DNA of 64,000 nucleotides from contig JAHLMK010000022.1 in NCBI GenBank assembly GCA_019915135.1, positions 248,001 to 312,000 on the forward strand, written 5' to 3'. Position 1 is the first letter of the stretch, and each line of letters starts with the position of its first letter. The stretch comes from Strobilurus pachycystidiatus (Eukaryota; Basidiomycota; Agaricomycetes; Agaricales; Physalacriaceae). Position numbers and translations under genes: made by a program. Below the pieces are notes generated by a model. The model ran no database searches and was not told where the DNA came from. It saw nothing but the letters and a program-made list of their open reading frames with translations. Below are positions 10,636-21,801 of the stretch, piece by piece.

Positions 10636-11880
10636 ATGGCAAATATCAGTCTGTCTGTGGCCTTGATGCACGAATATGGCGTTCGCCAAATCGTGAATAG
10701 CGTACAGGTGCTTTTGGAGACACTGATATTCGGTGAGTCCTGTCATCTCCTGGAGTCGAGGATGTGAATGGTGAACTTCAATCTCAGGCATATACATCGT
10801 CCTTGTGGGCTATGTAACTCGGAAGATGATGTACGAACGAACTGTTATGCCCCACTAGTCAAAAGCTAAGCAAAATTGCAGAAAGCAGGGACTCCATTCA
10901 CGAACGCGTCGCTTCTTCTTCTTCATGATTTTATTCATGTTCGGGCTCTAGATCGTGAACTGGATTGTGAATGTTGCTGGCCTTGTCCACAAGACGGCGA
11001 ATCGCTTCATTCGACTCATCAACGAGGAGATAGAGTACCCAACCTTGCTCAACTCTGTCATTTTGCTCAATGTGTGTGCCACACCGGTACCGCCTATGGA
11101 TCAACAACTGCTGACTTGTCGCATCTACAGTACGAAATCTGTGATTGCATTGTTGTTTGGCGTGCTTGGGTGCTTTGCGACGGCCAAACGGCCAGGCGAG
11201 TACTGTGGATGTCAATGATATTCCTAGCTTGCAGCACTCGTTCGTCTCTTGCATATCAGCATCTCGTTGAGAACCCTGACCTCGCTTGCAGTTTCCCTTC
11301 TGACGACGATAGGCGCTCGGATAGCGCTTATGGCTCACGCCGCAGATAACGAGTTTTGCACAGACGTGATAGACAATGGTCAGATCATAGCCATATCACT
11401 GTCAATATTGACCAACATTCTGGCCACTACTGTGATTGGAGTCAAGGCTTGGTGAGCTTACACCAAGACGCATGCTCGATGAACTGAAGAAGTGTCCTAA
11501 GGCGGCAACGAAAATGGATACATAGAGAGTTACGCACCGGGGAATCGAAAGCCCTGCAAGTAATGATACTTCTCCTGGAATCGGGCGTTCTGTACTGTAC
11601 TTCTTGTGTAAGTCCTGCAGTGCCCAGCAATCACCGGTACTGATACAGCGATGTACAGGTGCTTGTCCTCATTCTCAGCACAATACGCTTGCCTTATGGA
11701 ACGCTGGGCGACATATACGCCCCAGTCAATGCGCACATCGCGGTAAGATTCACCATGTCTGGATGAGCATACAAAGTCACGTTCAAATAGGGAATCTACC
11801 CAATAGCCGTCTTGCTTGCGGTCGATTATCAGATGAGCCATAGATGCAGTGTCTTTGAGTGTTACTGTCCACAGTCGTAG
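10636..11880 (+). pseudogene. Seven-helix membrane protein, copy 3, single nonsense codon
   Basis: A diverged third member with the same eight-exon layout: 10636-10732, 10788-10830, 10882-11071, 11131-11239, 11292-11451, 11502-11607, 11659-11742, 11791-11880. All joins keep phase, and exon 7 is again 84 nt. One defect is visible: TAG at 10949-10951 in exon 3, where copies 1 and 2 have TCG or TCA (Ser) inside helix 2 (MFGL-stop-IVNW). It truncates the product after about 70 residues. Everything downstream is still open, so the lesion looks recent, or else it is a sequencing error or a site rescued by recoding. The C-terminal tail is shorter than in copy 2. Confidence 0.75.
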
Positions 11881-12100
11881 AGGGTCGCAAGCCGTAGAAT
11901 GCCGGGCGACGGTGGGGTCTATTCGCTTTGCATCGCGGACAGTGCACGACAATGAATCCGTAGCGATGGAATGAGTAGTCAGCAGTATTCAAAACCTCTT
12001 ATCATACACCGGGCGGGATACAGCGTCGCAGACAGTGCATAACGATCATGTATTACATGGCGCATATGTAGAGCATAACCGGGACATGGCGAGTGCAAGT

Positions 12101-12572
12101 TTAGTGGCCGGCCCTCCTGCTCTCCTGGATGATGTTCGAGAGCTCCTCGAGCTTGCGTTTTGACCTCAAAAGCGTACCGAGCTGGATGATGCGATGAGCT
12201 GCCGGGCGACAAAAGTGCAGAGCACAACAACGCACCCTCTTCTTTGTCAACTTCCTCGCCTTTTTGTCCTTGGAGTTCCTCAACAACTCCATCACCCGCC
12301 TCTCGTATGCAGAGAATCCGGCAACCTCCCGGATGACAGAGCGAACGAAGGTGGTCTTCGTGCTCTGGATGCCCTTGCGTTGGCTGGGGCGCACAGTCTT
12401 GGCGATGGGGGTGGTCGGGAAGCCCTTGTTGAGACCGGTGCGCAAGTCTGCAGAAAGGGTTATATGAGCATTCGTCCAGCCATAATGTCGAGTCCGCCGT
12501 CGTTCGCCGCCCCGTTCAACACCACTTCCACCACCAGAGACAAGGACAGCGGTACGCACTTGTGCGGGCCAT
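12101..12572 (-). CDS. RPL36: 60S ribosomal protein eL36
   Basis: Component of the large ribosomal subunit. Three exons on the minus strand: 12572-12560 (13 nt, M-A-R-T plus one base), 12447-12236, 12181-12101. They total 101 residues, the usual length. Family landmarks are the TGLNKG start, [20 protein letters not shown] in the middle, and the basic C-terminus [20 protein letters not shown]. The start was chosen because the short first exon joins in phase through a GTGCGT donor and CTGCAG acceptor. Intron 1 is 112 nt, twice the local norm. I found no C/D-box snoRNA signature in it. Ribosomal protein genes with tiny first exons are usual in fungi. Confidence 0.95.
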
Positions 12573-13264
12573 TTTATCGAGTCTTGAGGAATTTGCTGGT
12601 CGGGGTGACGGCTAGGCCAAAAATGGACTGGTGCTCCAGGATCACGTGCCGCACTTTGTCCAAATAGGGAGATTGTGGCTGCTATACAGCTGCACAGCTT
12701 TTCGTCCCACGTTGGGGTCTATCGGTTCCGCTCTTCGTTATCACAGGCCGGTCGCAATACATTCAACCTCCATTCTTGTGTACATTTGTGGCGCACTGTG
12801 TGATTTGGGGTCCTTCCCTGCCTCTCCGAATTCCGCGGCTTAGCTCTGCATTTGCCTCGGGATGCAGAGGTCCAGGATGCAGAAGTGACTCTCACAGTCT
12901 GGAATGGAAACACTGGCGAGTCGCTGTCTTCCCTCTTCCCTGCGTTTGTATAGGTGGACCAACACAGTAACCTCTGTGCAGTTTGTTGCCTTCATCATTG
13001 AAGTGAATACTAGCTACTGAGTGTTGTGTATACTACTTTGGGAAGGTTGACCAATGAAGCTGCGCGCCTTCTATCGCGCTTGAATCCTTCTGAGCATAAT
13101 TTGACATGCACAGAAGAACAGAAAGGACGTTCAAACGATTTCACCATCTTTACTGTATGTCTTTTGCATCTCATCTTGAACGATGCGATCTGTGTATCTT
13201 GAACGATGCCGATGCTGAATACCGCGAGACTCGAGTCCTGCGCGAGCCTTTGAGCTCAGAGCCT
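12573..13264. other. Intergenic between eL36 and the transposon
   Basis: Upstream region of eL36. No second gene is recognised and no telobox-like AGGGTTA motif is seen here. It ends at the left target-site duplication of the hAT-like element. Confidence 0.5.
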
Positions 13265-13272
13265 GTCAGAGG
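13265..13272. repeat. Target-site duplication, left copy
   Basis: GTCAGAGG immediately before the left terminal inverted repeat. It is identical to 14134-14141 after the right terminal repeat. Eight-base duplications are characteristic of hAT-type transposition. Confidence 0.88.
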
Positions 13273-14133
13273 TAGTGTTGCTGTAAGGCGAGGCCGAGGT
13301 ACCTCGATGTGACGCCATCAAAACCTCGATGCACCTCGATGTGCTCGATTATGGTGCCGGTCACCTAGTCACAACCAATCATGTGTAGTGGCTGTGCAGC
13401 GCAAAATCTGGCGAGGACAAAATTTGGCTGTGTCACGCACCCTGTGACCTGGGGTGACTGTCTGCCAAGGCGTGACGGCGCAAAATCTGCCGAGCACTGC
13501 CGCCGAAAGAATCGGTTATAACTCGGTCAAAACTTACCCATTTAGTAAATCCTCTTCCAGAAATGCTCAGTTCATCAATACGGTCATTTTTGGAAGAGGG
13601 CTTTTTTTTGCCGGCATCGGGCCGGCAGCTATATTTTCTACACACGATTGGTTGTGACTTGGTGACTGGCACCATAGGAAATCCAATCAGTGGCCGCTCC
13701 CCACCGACTCGACAGAACAGCCTCACACCTCTGATCACTGACTGAAACCTCGGGAAATACTTCACAATAGCTAACTAACTCTATAGTAGACATTTCTCAG
13801 TATATGAGCTCACTTGCAACCACATTCAAGTATGCATCGAGCCCAGGAAGGTGGGCGTCTCAGAGCTTGACGATATTGCTCTACCAAACGCCAGGGAGCC
13901 TGTTTTTGGCTCAGATTTGTTGTGTCAATCGAGCACAGCAGTTCTTAAAGCACTCTCTAGGTGCAATTTTGCCCAGCGAGTCTTGCAAGTAGCGAGAATT
14001 CATCCCCCCATCAGTTATGGCTCTGTGCCGAGGAGCCGGCCCACCTCGATGTCACTCGAGGTGATTGTAATTTCCTTATCCGGCACCTCGATGTGCCTCG
14101 ACCTCGATGTGACCTCGCCTTGCAGCAACACTA
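13273..14133 (+). mobile_element. Non-autonomous hAT-like DNA transposon (861 bp)
   Basis: The element begins TAGTGTTGCTGTAAGG at 13273 and ends with the inverted complement at 14133. The 21 bp termini match at 20 positions. Both sides carry a perfect 8 bp duplication, GTCAGAGG. The ends contain repeated ACCTCGATGT motifs (near 13301, 13323 and 13332 on the left; 14043, 14084 and 14101 on the right), consistent with subterminal transposase-binding repeats. The interior has no transposase-like frame, so movement would need an enzyme supplied in trans. Two GCGCAAAATCTGSCGAG motifs occur internally (near 13399 and 13479). Superfamily is inferred from the duplication length and TAGTG-type ends. 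The insertion lies 120 bp upstream of the next start codon. Confidence 0.85.
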
Positions 14134-14141
14134 GTCAGAGG
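14134..14141. repeat. Target-site duplication, right copy
   Basis: GTCAGAGG directly after the right terminal inverted repeat, identical to 13265-13272. Confidence 0.88.
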
Positions 14142-14260
14142 TCAAAGTCTTGGACTCTCGGCCTAGACTCTCACGGCAATCACCGAGACCTATTGCCAAT
14201 TTCTTTGACCAGTCACCAAGTCTCTCGCCAGACCTACTTACCAGTCTCTTCACCACCGTC

Positions 14261-17200
14261 ATGTCTGAAGCCGAGAAGTTCAAAGCGTTGGGCAACCAGA
14301 AATATGGCCAAGGAAAGATCAAAGAGGCTATCTCATTCTACAAGCAGGCATCTGAACTTGACCCCACTGTTCCTGTACGTGTGCTCCGAGCGCGTCGCGT
14401 CGCGTCAGACTAACATCGGACAGGTATATTTATCAAATCTAGCTGCTGCACAGGTATAACATTATCTGAAGTCTTGTCATACACTCTCTGATCTTATTCT
14501 AGTTCGAAGATGGACAGTACCATGCAGCAAAGGAAACTTGCACGAAGGCTTTGGACATAATTTCGCCCAACGATCTGGCTCTTCGCCAGAAGGTTTCTCA
14601 GCGCTTGGAGAAGACGCGCTTGCTCTTGAGTCATGATGAAGATTTTGACGCTGCCCTCGATTTCGACGATATCTCCAGGATTGAGGCGGCCAAACGTCAA
14701 AGGATCGCAAAACAGGGGATGAAGAACAATCTCATCAATCGTCGAATCGCTTCTATCCCTCGTTATAGACACAGTCCAGATGATACACTCGAGTAGTGAG
14801 CATCCTCGTACACCGAGTCTTTCCCTCGACGCTCATCATGTCTAGTTACGTAGTCGGCCACGATCAAGCCGTGTCCATTTTGCGACACCAGGGACCCTCT
14901 GGGAACAGTCATCCACAATCTCTTCACATGAAGATCCCTCGCTCCGGAAAGCCATTCGATTTTTCGGCCCTCTTCTGCGGTATTGGGGATGCCCGTCATC
15001 TTTATGCCTCTATTGCTGATCTGGGCGGAGACTGCCCAACACCAGTCCCTGCAAATGTCAAAGCCCATTTCACAATCGTAAGCAATAGAGCTTGCATTCC
15101 TATGCCTCAACCCATACTAATGGGCCGCCGTAGATCGACATTCATCCCAGTGCGCTCGCCCGTGATCTGATTGTACTGTTCACCCTTGACGAACTCGCGT
15201 CTATCGAGAACAGGAAATCTCAACGCGCTAAGCATCTCCTCCTCATGTTACACTATGTCTATTGGTCATGGGTTATGCCTCCCTTGGCTGAGCGCATTCT
15301 TGACCAGATGTTGACGCGCGTATACGAGCAGGTTCTGCTTGCGGTACAGGCAGAAGCACCTTTGAGTAATGATTGGCTCTACATCGAACCGGAATCTTGT
15401 AGAGGGATCCTGGAGCGACTGCAATGGTGGCGTACAGATGGTAAGACAGCTGTAGACTTTGATGAGATGCTTCCATTGTCGTAAGTTTCCTTCTTGACGC
15501 ATCTTCGAATTTACATTCAACCTCTATCAGAGCCAATGAAGATGAGATGATGAGCAAGCTCCCCGCTGCAGAACGTGCATTGATCCTCGTAAGGTCTGGT
15601 CAGCCATCATTCCACCAATACTCACGCGCGACTGTCTTTAGCAACAACAACGGGAAAGGAAGAATATGGTCATCGAAAGCCTCATGAGCCCTGAGCGCAT
15701 AGAAATGACGCGTCAGACCGCAATGCTGGAGGGGAAAAGCTTGGAAGCATTTCTCGACGACTGGAGGAACATGTCTGACGCAGAATTCAATCGAATGAGC
15801 AGCCAAGCGATGAAGCCGCCCGCTTCTCGAGGCGAATTCATGGCATATCCTCATCTAATGGTTCTAGTACCCCCTGCCGACTGCGACGAACCCACCTTTC
15901 TAGAGGAGAAGATATTCAAGCCGATACGAAGTTGCGATCCGCAGGAAATACCACCGAAGATCCTCAGAGCAGCACATGCCAAGTTCATCGCTAACAGGTG
16001 GAAGATAAACTACACGCGACTTGCAAAGGACTGGTACGTCCCCGACCATCTGTATCAGTTCTGATTGATGACATTGCATTTCATCAAGGGTTGAAGACCG
16101 CGACAGAACAGAACAAGATCCATTTGACATATGTATGGATCTTTTACCGCGAGATGAAGACGAACGGTATAAGGTCATGACCGCCAAAAGATCCGGAGGG
16201 TTGTACACCATATCTGAGAGATTTTTCGTGGGTGTGGCACGGGGTATGAAGAAACTGCAAGGTCACTTTCGTATTGAAGCTATCCTCGGAGATGGATTCG
16301 CGGTCATGGAGGAAATCAAACTCAAGACTTTGCCTCGACTCGAGGGTTTCCCTTTACTCTTTGACCGGGTACATGCCTCGAATGTCCCTGATTATGTGTA
16401 AGTGAGTTCACTCTGCAGAACCAAAGTCTGATGTAGTGCGCATCAGAGGCGGCCTGTTGGCGACTGTGACGACGGGTACCAGCCTTCTGAAACATCACGA
16501 TAAGGCGTATTTCACGTCGTGCGATCTTCTTCATTCCGGCAAATGGGAAGGTGGACTACTGCGTCCAGATCTATTTGCTCTCAGCTTGAGCTCGAGAACG
16601 TATACGTGAGCTCTTCTTCCTCACTGCGAGGCTCGTGGTATATAACGTGAGTATGACAGGTACACAGGCGCATTATATGAAGAAATGGGCAGCGCGTTTG
16701 GCATCTCATTGATTGGAAAACCACTCCCGCCCAACGAATACCATATGTTCAAGCGACTTGAAAAGGTGTCACTTCTATCCAGAGACAACTTTACTGCTGT
16801 TGCCACTGCGTGCTTTCTTAGGACCGTTCTTCCCGCCACATACACCAAGTAAGTCTTCCATAAAGCGACCCAGTTCCACTCAGCAGACCTACAGGTTAGT
16901 GGATTGTGTAATGCAAGTTCGGGAAGTCGAGAATGTGCACAGTTTCTTTCGTGCCTTAGAATTATGGAAGGATTTGGGATAGTATGTTCCCTCTTCTACT
17001 AACATCTCGCGCACTGAAGTCTGGGCATCTACAGTCCTCGGCATATCCTTTCGGATTTGGTAGAGCAGATTTTGACCAATCAGCTCAGGCGTTCAGCTCC
17101 TCCGCATGCTGTGGTACCCACACCAGTGGCCGACCGCAAACGTTCGCCGGTCTCCGTCTGTACCCTCCCATTCCTTGCCGAGTTTGAAGTCGCTGCGGCG

Positions 17201-17792
17201 CTGTGGGAACCTAGGCTCTTCCCCATCCCTTCAGGTGCTATGATCTCCCCAGCAGACATTCGGAGGTATAGCGTCAAAATACCTCTCCAACGCATCAGGA
17301 TGCGTGAGTTTCCGTGTTATCCACGTCTCCTGCTTCTCATGTGTACCCATTCCAGTCGTAAATGTACTACCTTCGCCTCATATGGTGCTTCTCTTAGTAT
17401 TCGGCTTACCGAAGGAGATGGATGCCAAATCGATGGACGTACGCTCCAAGATCGTCAACTCCTCTTGGGATGAATCACTCCAGTTTGTGTCCACGTTTGA
17501 CTATGATTGCAGGACCTCACAATGTACTGTTCTCCTCTCGAGAACGCGTATGTCTGCATTTGTCGATCAGGGGTACGAAGTCGGTTTGGTGAACGCGTCT
17601 GGTTGGAGACTTCAGAGCGCAAAAATTCCTTGTTCGAAAATGACGGATGTGGGAGACGTTGACATATGGAACAAGACTATTGATGTGCCGGTGGAAGCAG
17701 GACGGGGGATGCTAGGCAGTCAAGTGGATTCATGGACGTCGAGTATAACGTCTTCTGCAACTGCACAAGGTCTTTACGTACCGGCCGTCTGA
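14261..17792 (+). CDS. TPR and DUF4470 protein, paralog 1
   Basis: Large fungal protein of unknown function. Residues ~5-60 form a tetratricopeptide segment (KFKALGNQKYGQGKIKEAIS). Residues ~150-240 match the DUF4470 pattern (FCGIGDARHLYASIADLGGD), a domain often found beside MYND or TPR modules. Thirteen exons join in phase: 14261-14374, 14424-14453, 14503-14795, 14846-15077, 15134-15480, 15531-15588, 15642-16033, 16089-16397, 16447-16605, 16660-16848, 16895-16981, 17035-17303, 17356-17792. They total 2916 nt, 971 residues. Exon 2 is only 30 nt. The second gene has the same exon map, so they are a tandem duplication. The TPR suggests a scaffold or chaperone-adaptor role, but that is inference. 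The hAT element sits in its promoter region. Confidence 0.9.
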
Positions 17793-18021
17793 GGTAATGG
17801 GTGTGATCCTGTTGCCCTTGCTCAGCGCGACAGAATTGCAACTCGGGGCCTTTCTTGTAGTACTCACAATTCTAACTGTTTCCTGCGGAATTGACACACT
17901 GAACGACGCGTCTAAATGCGTCTCAAGCGTATTTGCCGAACGGCCAGATGCGCCGATATCGATCGGCTCGAGGCAATTCCAATTACATTTGACCTTTGTT
18001 TGACTTCTTTGTTGCACCATC
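17793..18021. promoter_or_regulatory. Spacer between tandem paralogs
   Basis: 229 bp between the stop of paralog 1 and the start of paralog 2. It must hold both the 3' end of one and the promoter of the other. No TATA box is evident. Confidence 0.4.
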
Positions 18022-21000
18022 ATGTTGTCGGCAGAGGGACTCAAAGCGTTGGGCACCCAGAGTTACAAGCAAGGAAATTTCAAGGATGCGATTTCGCTTT
18101 ATAAGCAGGCTTCTGAGCTTGAGCCAACCGTTCCTGTACGTCCTTTTCCGAAACGCGTAGATTGACGCGTTGCATACCGTTCAACAGGTCTACCTTTCCA
18201 ATCTTTCTGCTGCGCAAGTGAGTGTCATAGGTGTATTGTATTTTCACCCTCTGATTTTTCCCAAGTTCGAAGACGGGCAGTACTGGGCAGCGAGCCAGAC
18301 ATGCCTGCAAGTGTTGAGCATGATTCCCTCAAATGACACCGCACTTCGGCCCAAAATAGAGCAACGCCTGGAGAAGTCGAGACTATTCACGTCTCACCAC
18401 CAAACTCTAATAGATGACCAAGCCGAAATCATCGATTCCTCAAGGGCTCGCGCCTTTCAAAGGCAAGTAGCGGGGCAGCTTGACATGGAGACGAATCGCG
18501 TCAACAGCCGGATTGCCTCCATTCCTCGGTATAGAGCTGCACAAAAAGAGATCCTCGAGTAGTGAGTCTTAGCATGATCCATCGTTGTTATCATTTATGC
18601 CGATCCCAAAATATTCCCGCAGTTACGTAGTTGGACATGATCCAGTTACTTCTATGCTTCGTAGCCAACACACCGGTCTGGATCTTTCTCACCCCGACGT
18701 TGAGGCCCGACACATAAAGATACCCCGCAATGGCGCACCCTTCAATTTCTCTACTTTCTTCTGCGGGATCGGAGACGCGAGACACATGTACGGCACCATC
18801 ATGGATCTCGGACAGGACTGTCCTACCCCTCTGCCACAAGAATTCAATGTGCACTTCACTGCTGTGAGGCTCTATATCTCCTCCCACCTCAACGCAACTG
18901 ACGAGGGATGCAATACCAGGTGGATGTTCACCCGACTGCTTTGGCTCGTGATCTTGTTGTTCTCTTCACCCTGGATGAATTGGCCACATTCAAGAACCCG
19001 GAAGCGTCCAAACGGCCGAAGTACCTCTTGACCATGCTTCATTACCTGTACTTGGCGGCCCTCATGCCTCCCGCGGCAGCACGGGTTCTCGACGAGATGG
19101 TGGAAAAAGTCCATGGCCACGTATCTCGAGCCGTCAGCAATGGGACAGCCCTTGACGTTGGATGGCTCTATGTCGAACCCAAGTCGTGCGAGCGCATTCT
19201 CAATAGTCTAGAGTGGTGGCGCACCGAGGGCAAGACAGCTCAAACCTTTGAGCAAATGCTCCCGGTTTTGTAAGTCCACTGCGAGGTACATTCTAATCCG
19301 GCCAGTATTGAGAATTCTCAGAGATGACGCAGATTCAAACATCTTAGCTAAAGTTGGCTCCGCCGACCGTGATACACTACTTGTAGGTCACGGATATCAC
19401 TGTTGGACATTTATTGACGCATTGACAGGCGCGCAAGAAAGAGGCCAAAAGAAAGTTCATTCAGGAATTGAAAGCACCTGAACACCTCGAGCAAACAAAG
19501 AGAAATGCGGCAAAAAACGGCCAGACCTTAAAAGAATATTTTGCCGACTGGGAGTCAATGTCGGACGACGAATTCAACAAGCTCGATCGCTTGCAGATGA
19601 CCGTGCCAGGTGCTGCTGTGCTCGAAAACATGCTCTACCCGGACCTGGGCATTCTGGTACCACCCGCCGGTATCGATGAACCTAAGAAGCTGGAAGACAA
19701 GGTGTTCAAGCCCATACGCAACAACGATCACGAGATGAAAATCGGGATGACACCAGAAGAGATTCGCGAAAAATTCATTGCCAATCGATGGTCAATAAAC
19801 TACACAAAACTAGACGCGAATTGGTGAGGTTTCGTCACACTGTGATCACTCCCGCTCATGTTCAATAAGGTTGTTACAAAGAGATCGTATCGAACAGGAC
19901 CCTTTCTCTGCTTGCTTGAACTTGTTCTGTAAAGAGCTGGGTCACCTCTCTGGTCCAAATGACAAAGGCGGCCTCTACAGCGTCAGCTCTCGATTCTTCT
20001 GGTTGACCGCGGCCGGCTTCAGAAAGATGAAGAATCACCTCAAAATTGAACTAATCTTGGGTGATGGCTTTGCTGTTATGGACGAAATCAGGATGAAGAC
20101 CTTGACACGCTCCCAGAATTTCCCCGTCCTCTTTGACCGCATTCATGCTTCGAATGTTCCAGACTATGTGTGAGCGCGACCGCTAGTTTTCTCTGATGTT
20201 TCTAAGATCCCATAGTGGGGGCTTCTTGGCTGCGTTCACATCTGCGACACCGCTTCTCAAATCTCACCCTCAAGCCTACTTCACAACCTGTAACCTGCTC
20301 AACGCTTCTGTTTGGGAAGGTGGTATGACGCGTGAAGATCTCTATGAGCTCTCGTTGAGCTCTCAGATTTACACGTCAGTGTTTCTGCCTCTTGTATCAC
20401 CGATGAAGCGTTTGATGACTGGCCTTGAACAGATATACTGGGGCGATTTTCAGTGACATCGAGTCGACATTCGGCGTAGCGCTGACTGGAAGATGTCTGT
20501 CTCCGGTGGAATATCATATGTTCCAACGCCTTGACAAAGTACCGCGGCTATTATCTCGCGATGACCTTACCTCCATTGCAACAGCGTGCTTCTGGCGTAC
20601 GGTCATGCCATCGCCTTACAAAAAGTGTGTGATTTGAGGCTGACTGACGCGATCTGCTGACAGTTTTCATAGACTCATGAATTGCGCGATGCAAGTCCGT
20701 GAAACAGTCAATGTTCACTCCTTCTTCCGCGCTCTAGAAAGCTGGGTGAAACTCGGATAGTAAGAGGACATCCGTAATACCTGACTTTGTTTTCGCTCAC
20801 CTGTCGCTAGTCCCCACCACCTTCTTGCCGATCTTGTCGAGCGCATCCTGGAAAATCGACTGGAACGATCTGTGACCCCACACGACACTGCACCGGCTCC
20901 GGTTGCGGGTCGTAAGAAGCCTCTGGGACCTATATGCACGTTACCGTTCGTCGCTGAATTTGAAGTGGCAGCGACGCTTTGGGAACCAAGGCTCTTCCCC

Positions 21001-21656
21001 ATTGCGTCACAAGCTATGATCTCTGTAGCAGACGTCCGAAGGTATTCCGTCAAGATTCGCTTCCGGCAGATAGCTCTGTGTAGGTCGACTTATCATCTGT
21101 CGTACGCTCATGTCTGATAAGTGCATCCTGCGCAGTGGCCCATGTTCCTACTACACACATGATCCTTCTCCTGGTATTCGGTTTACCAAACGACATGGAC
21201 GCTGTCTCGATGGATGTGCGCTCGAAGCTTGTCAAGTCTCCATGGCAGTCTTCTCTCCATTTTGTCTCGACGTTTGAGTATGACAGCGAAACCTCGACGT
21301 GCACTGTGCTTCTTTCGAAAGATCGGCTGAATTCGTTTGTCAAGGGAGGATATGAGGTCGGCCTGCTGAGCATTGCTGGTTGGAAGATCCAAAGCTGGAA
21401 GGTCCCTTGTTCCGCGATGGTCGATGTCGGAAACGTCGATAATTGGGATAGGACTGTTGAGGTGCCACGGGCTGCAGGACGCGAAATGACGGATGATCAA
21501 GTAGACGCTTGGAGTGCAAGTGTGATGCCGATGATGGGAGGCATGGGAGGCATGGGCATGATGGATATGTTTCCGAGAGCCAACAAGCTCATGTCTGACA
21601 TGGCCGAGTTGGCCGGTCAGACCGGTCAAGAGGGACCAGGTTGCCCTACACAGTGA
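18022..21656 (+). CDS. TPR and DUF4470 protein, paralog 2
   Basis: Tandem paralog of the preceding gene with the same thirteen-exon plan: 18022-18135, 18188-18217, 18266-18561, 18623-18863, 18920-19269, 19322-19382, 19429-19823, 19870-20169, 20216-20374, 20433-20624, 20673-20759, 20811-21079, 21136-21656. The sum is 3015 nt, 1004 residues. The TPR start (LKALGTQSYKQGNFKDAIS) and the DUF4470 signature (FCGIGDARHMYGTIMDLGQD) are conserved. Exons 1, 2, 9, 11 and 12 have exactly the same length as in paralog 1. The extra length is mainly a C-terminal Gly/Met-rich tail (PMMGGMGGMGMMDMF) absent from paralog 1. Both copies look functional. Divergence is substantial, so the duplication is old. Confidence 0.9.
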
Positions 21657-21801
21657 TTTGCTATAATTATAATACCATGCTCTCATTTAGTTTTGTGCTG
21701 GGAAGTAAACACGCCGTTATGTATACTACTGCTCTTCAAGTGTGTGGTCGGTCAGGTCAGGCACGTTCTTACATAGAAGACTGGCGCGTAGACGCAGCGA
21801 C

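Noticed and set aside
12448..12559. snoRNA inside the long first intron of eL36
   Set aside because: The intron is longer than its neighbours, but no C-box, D-box or H/ACA hairpin arrangement is visible.
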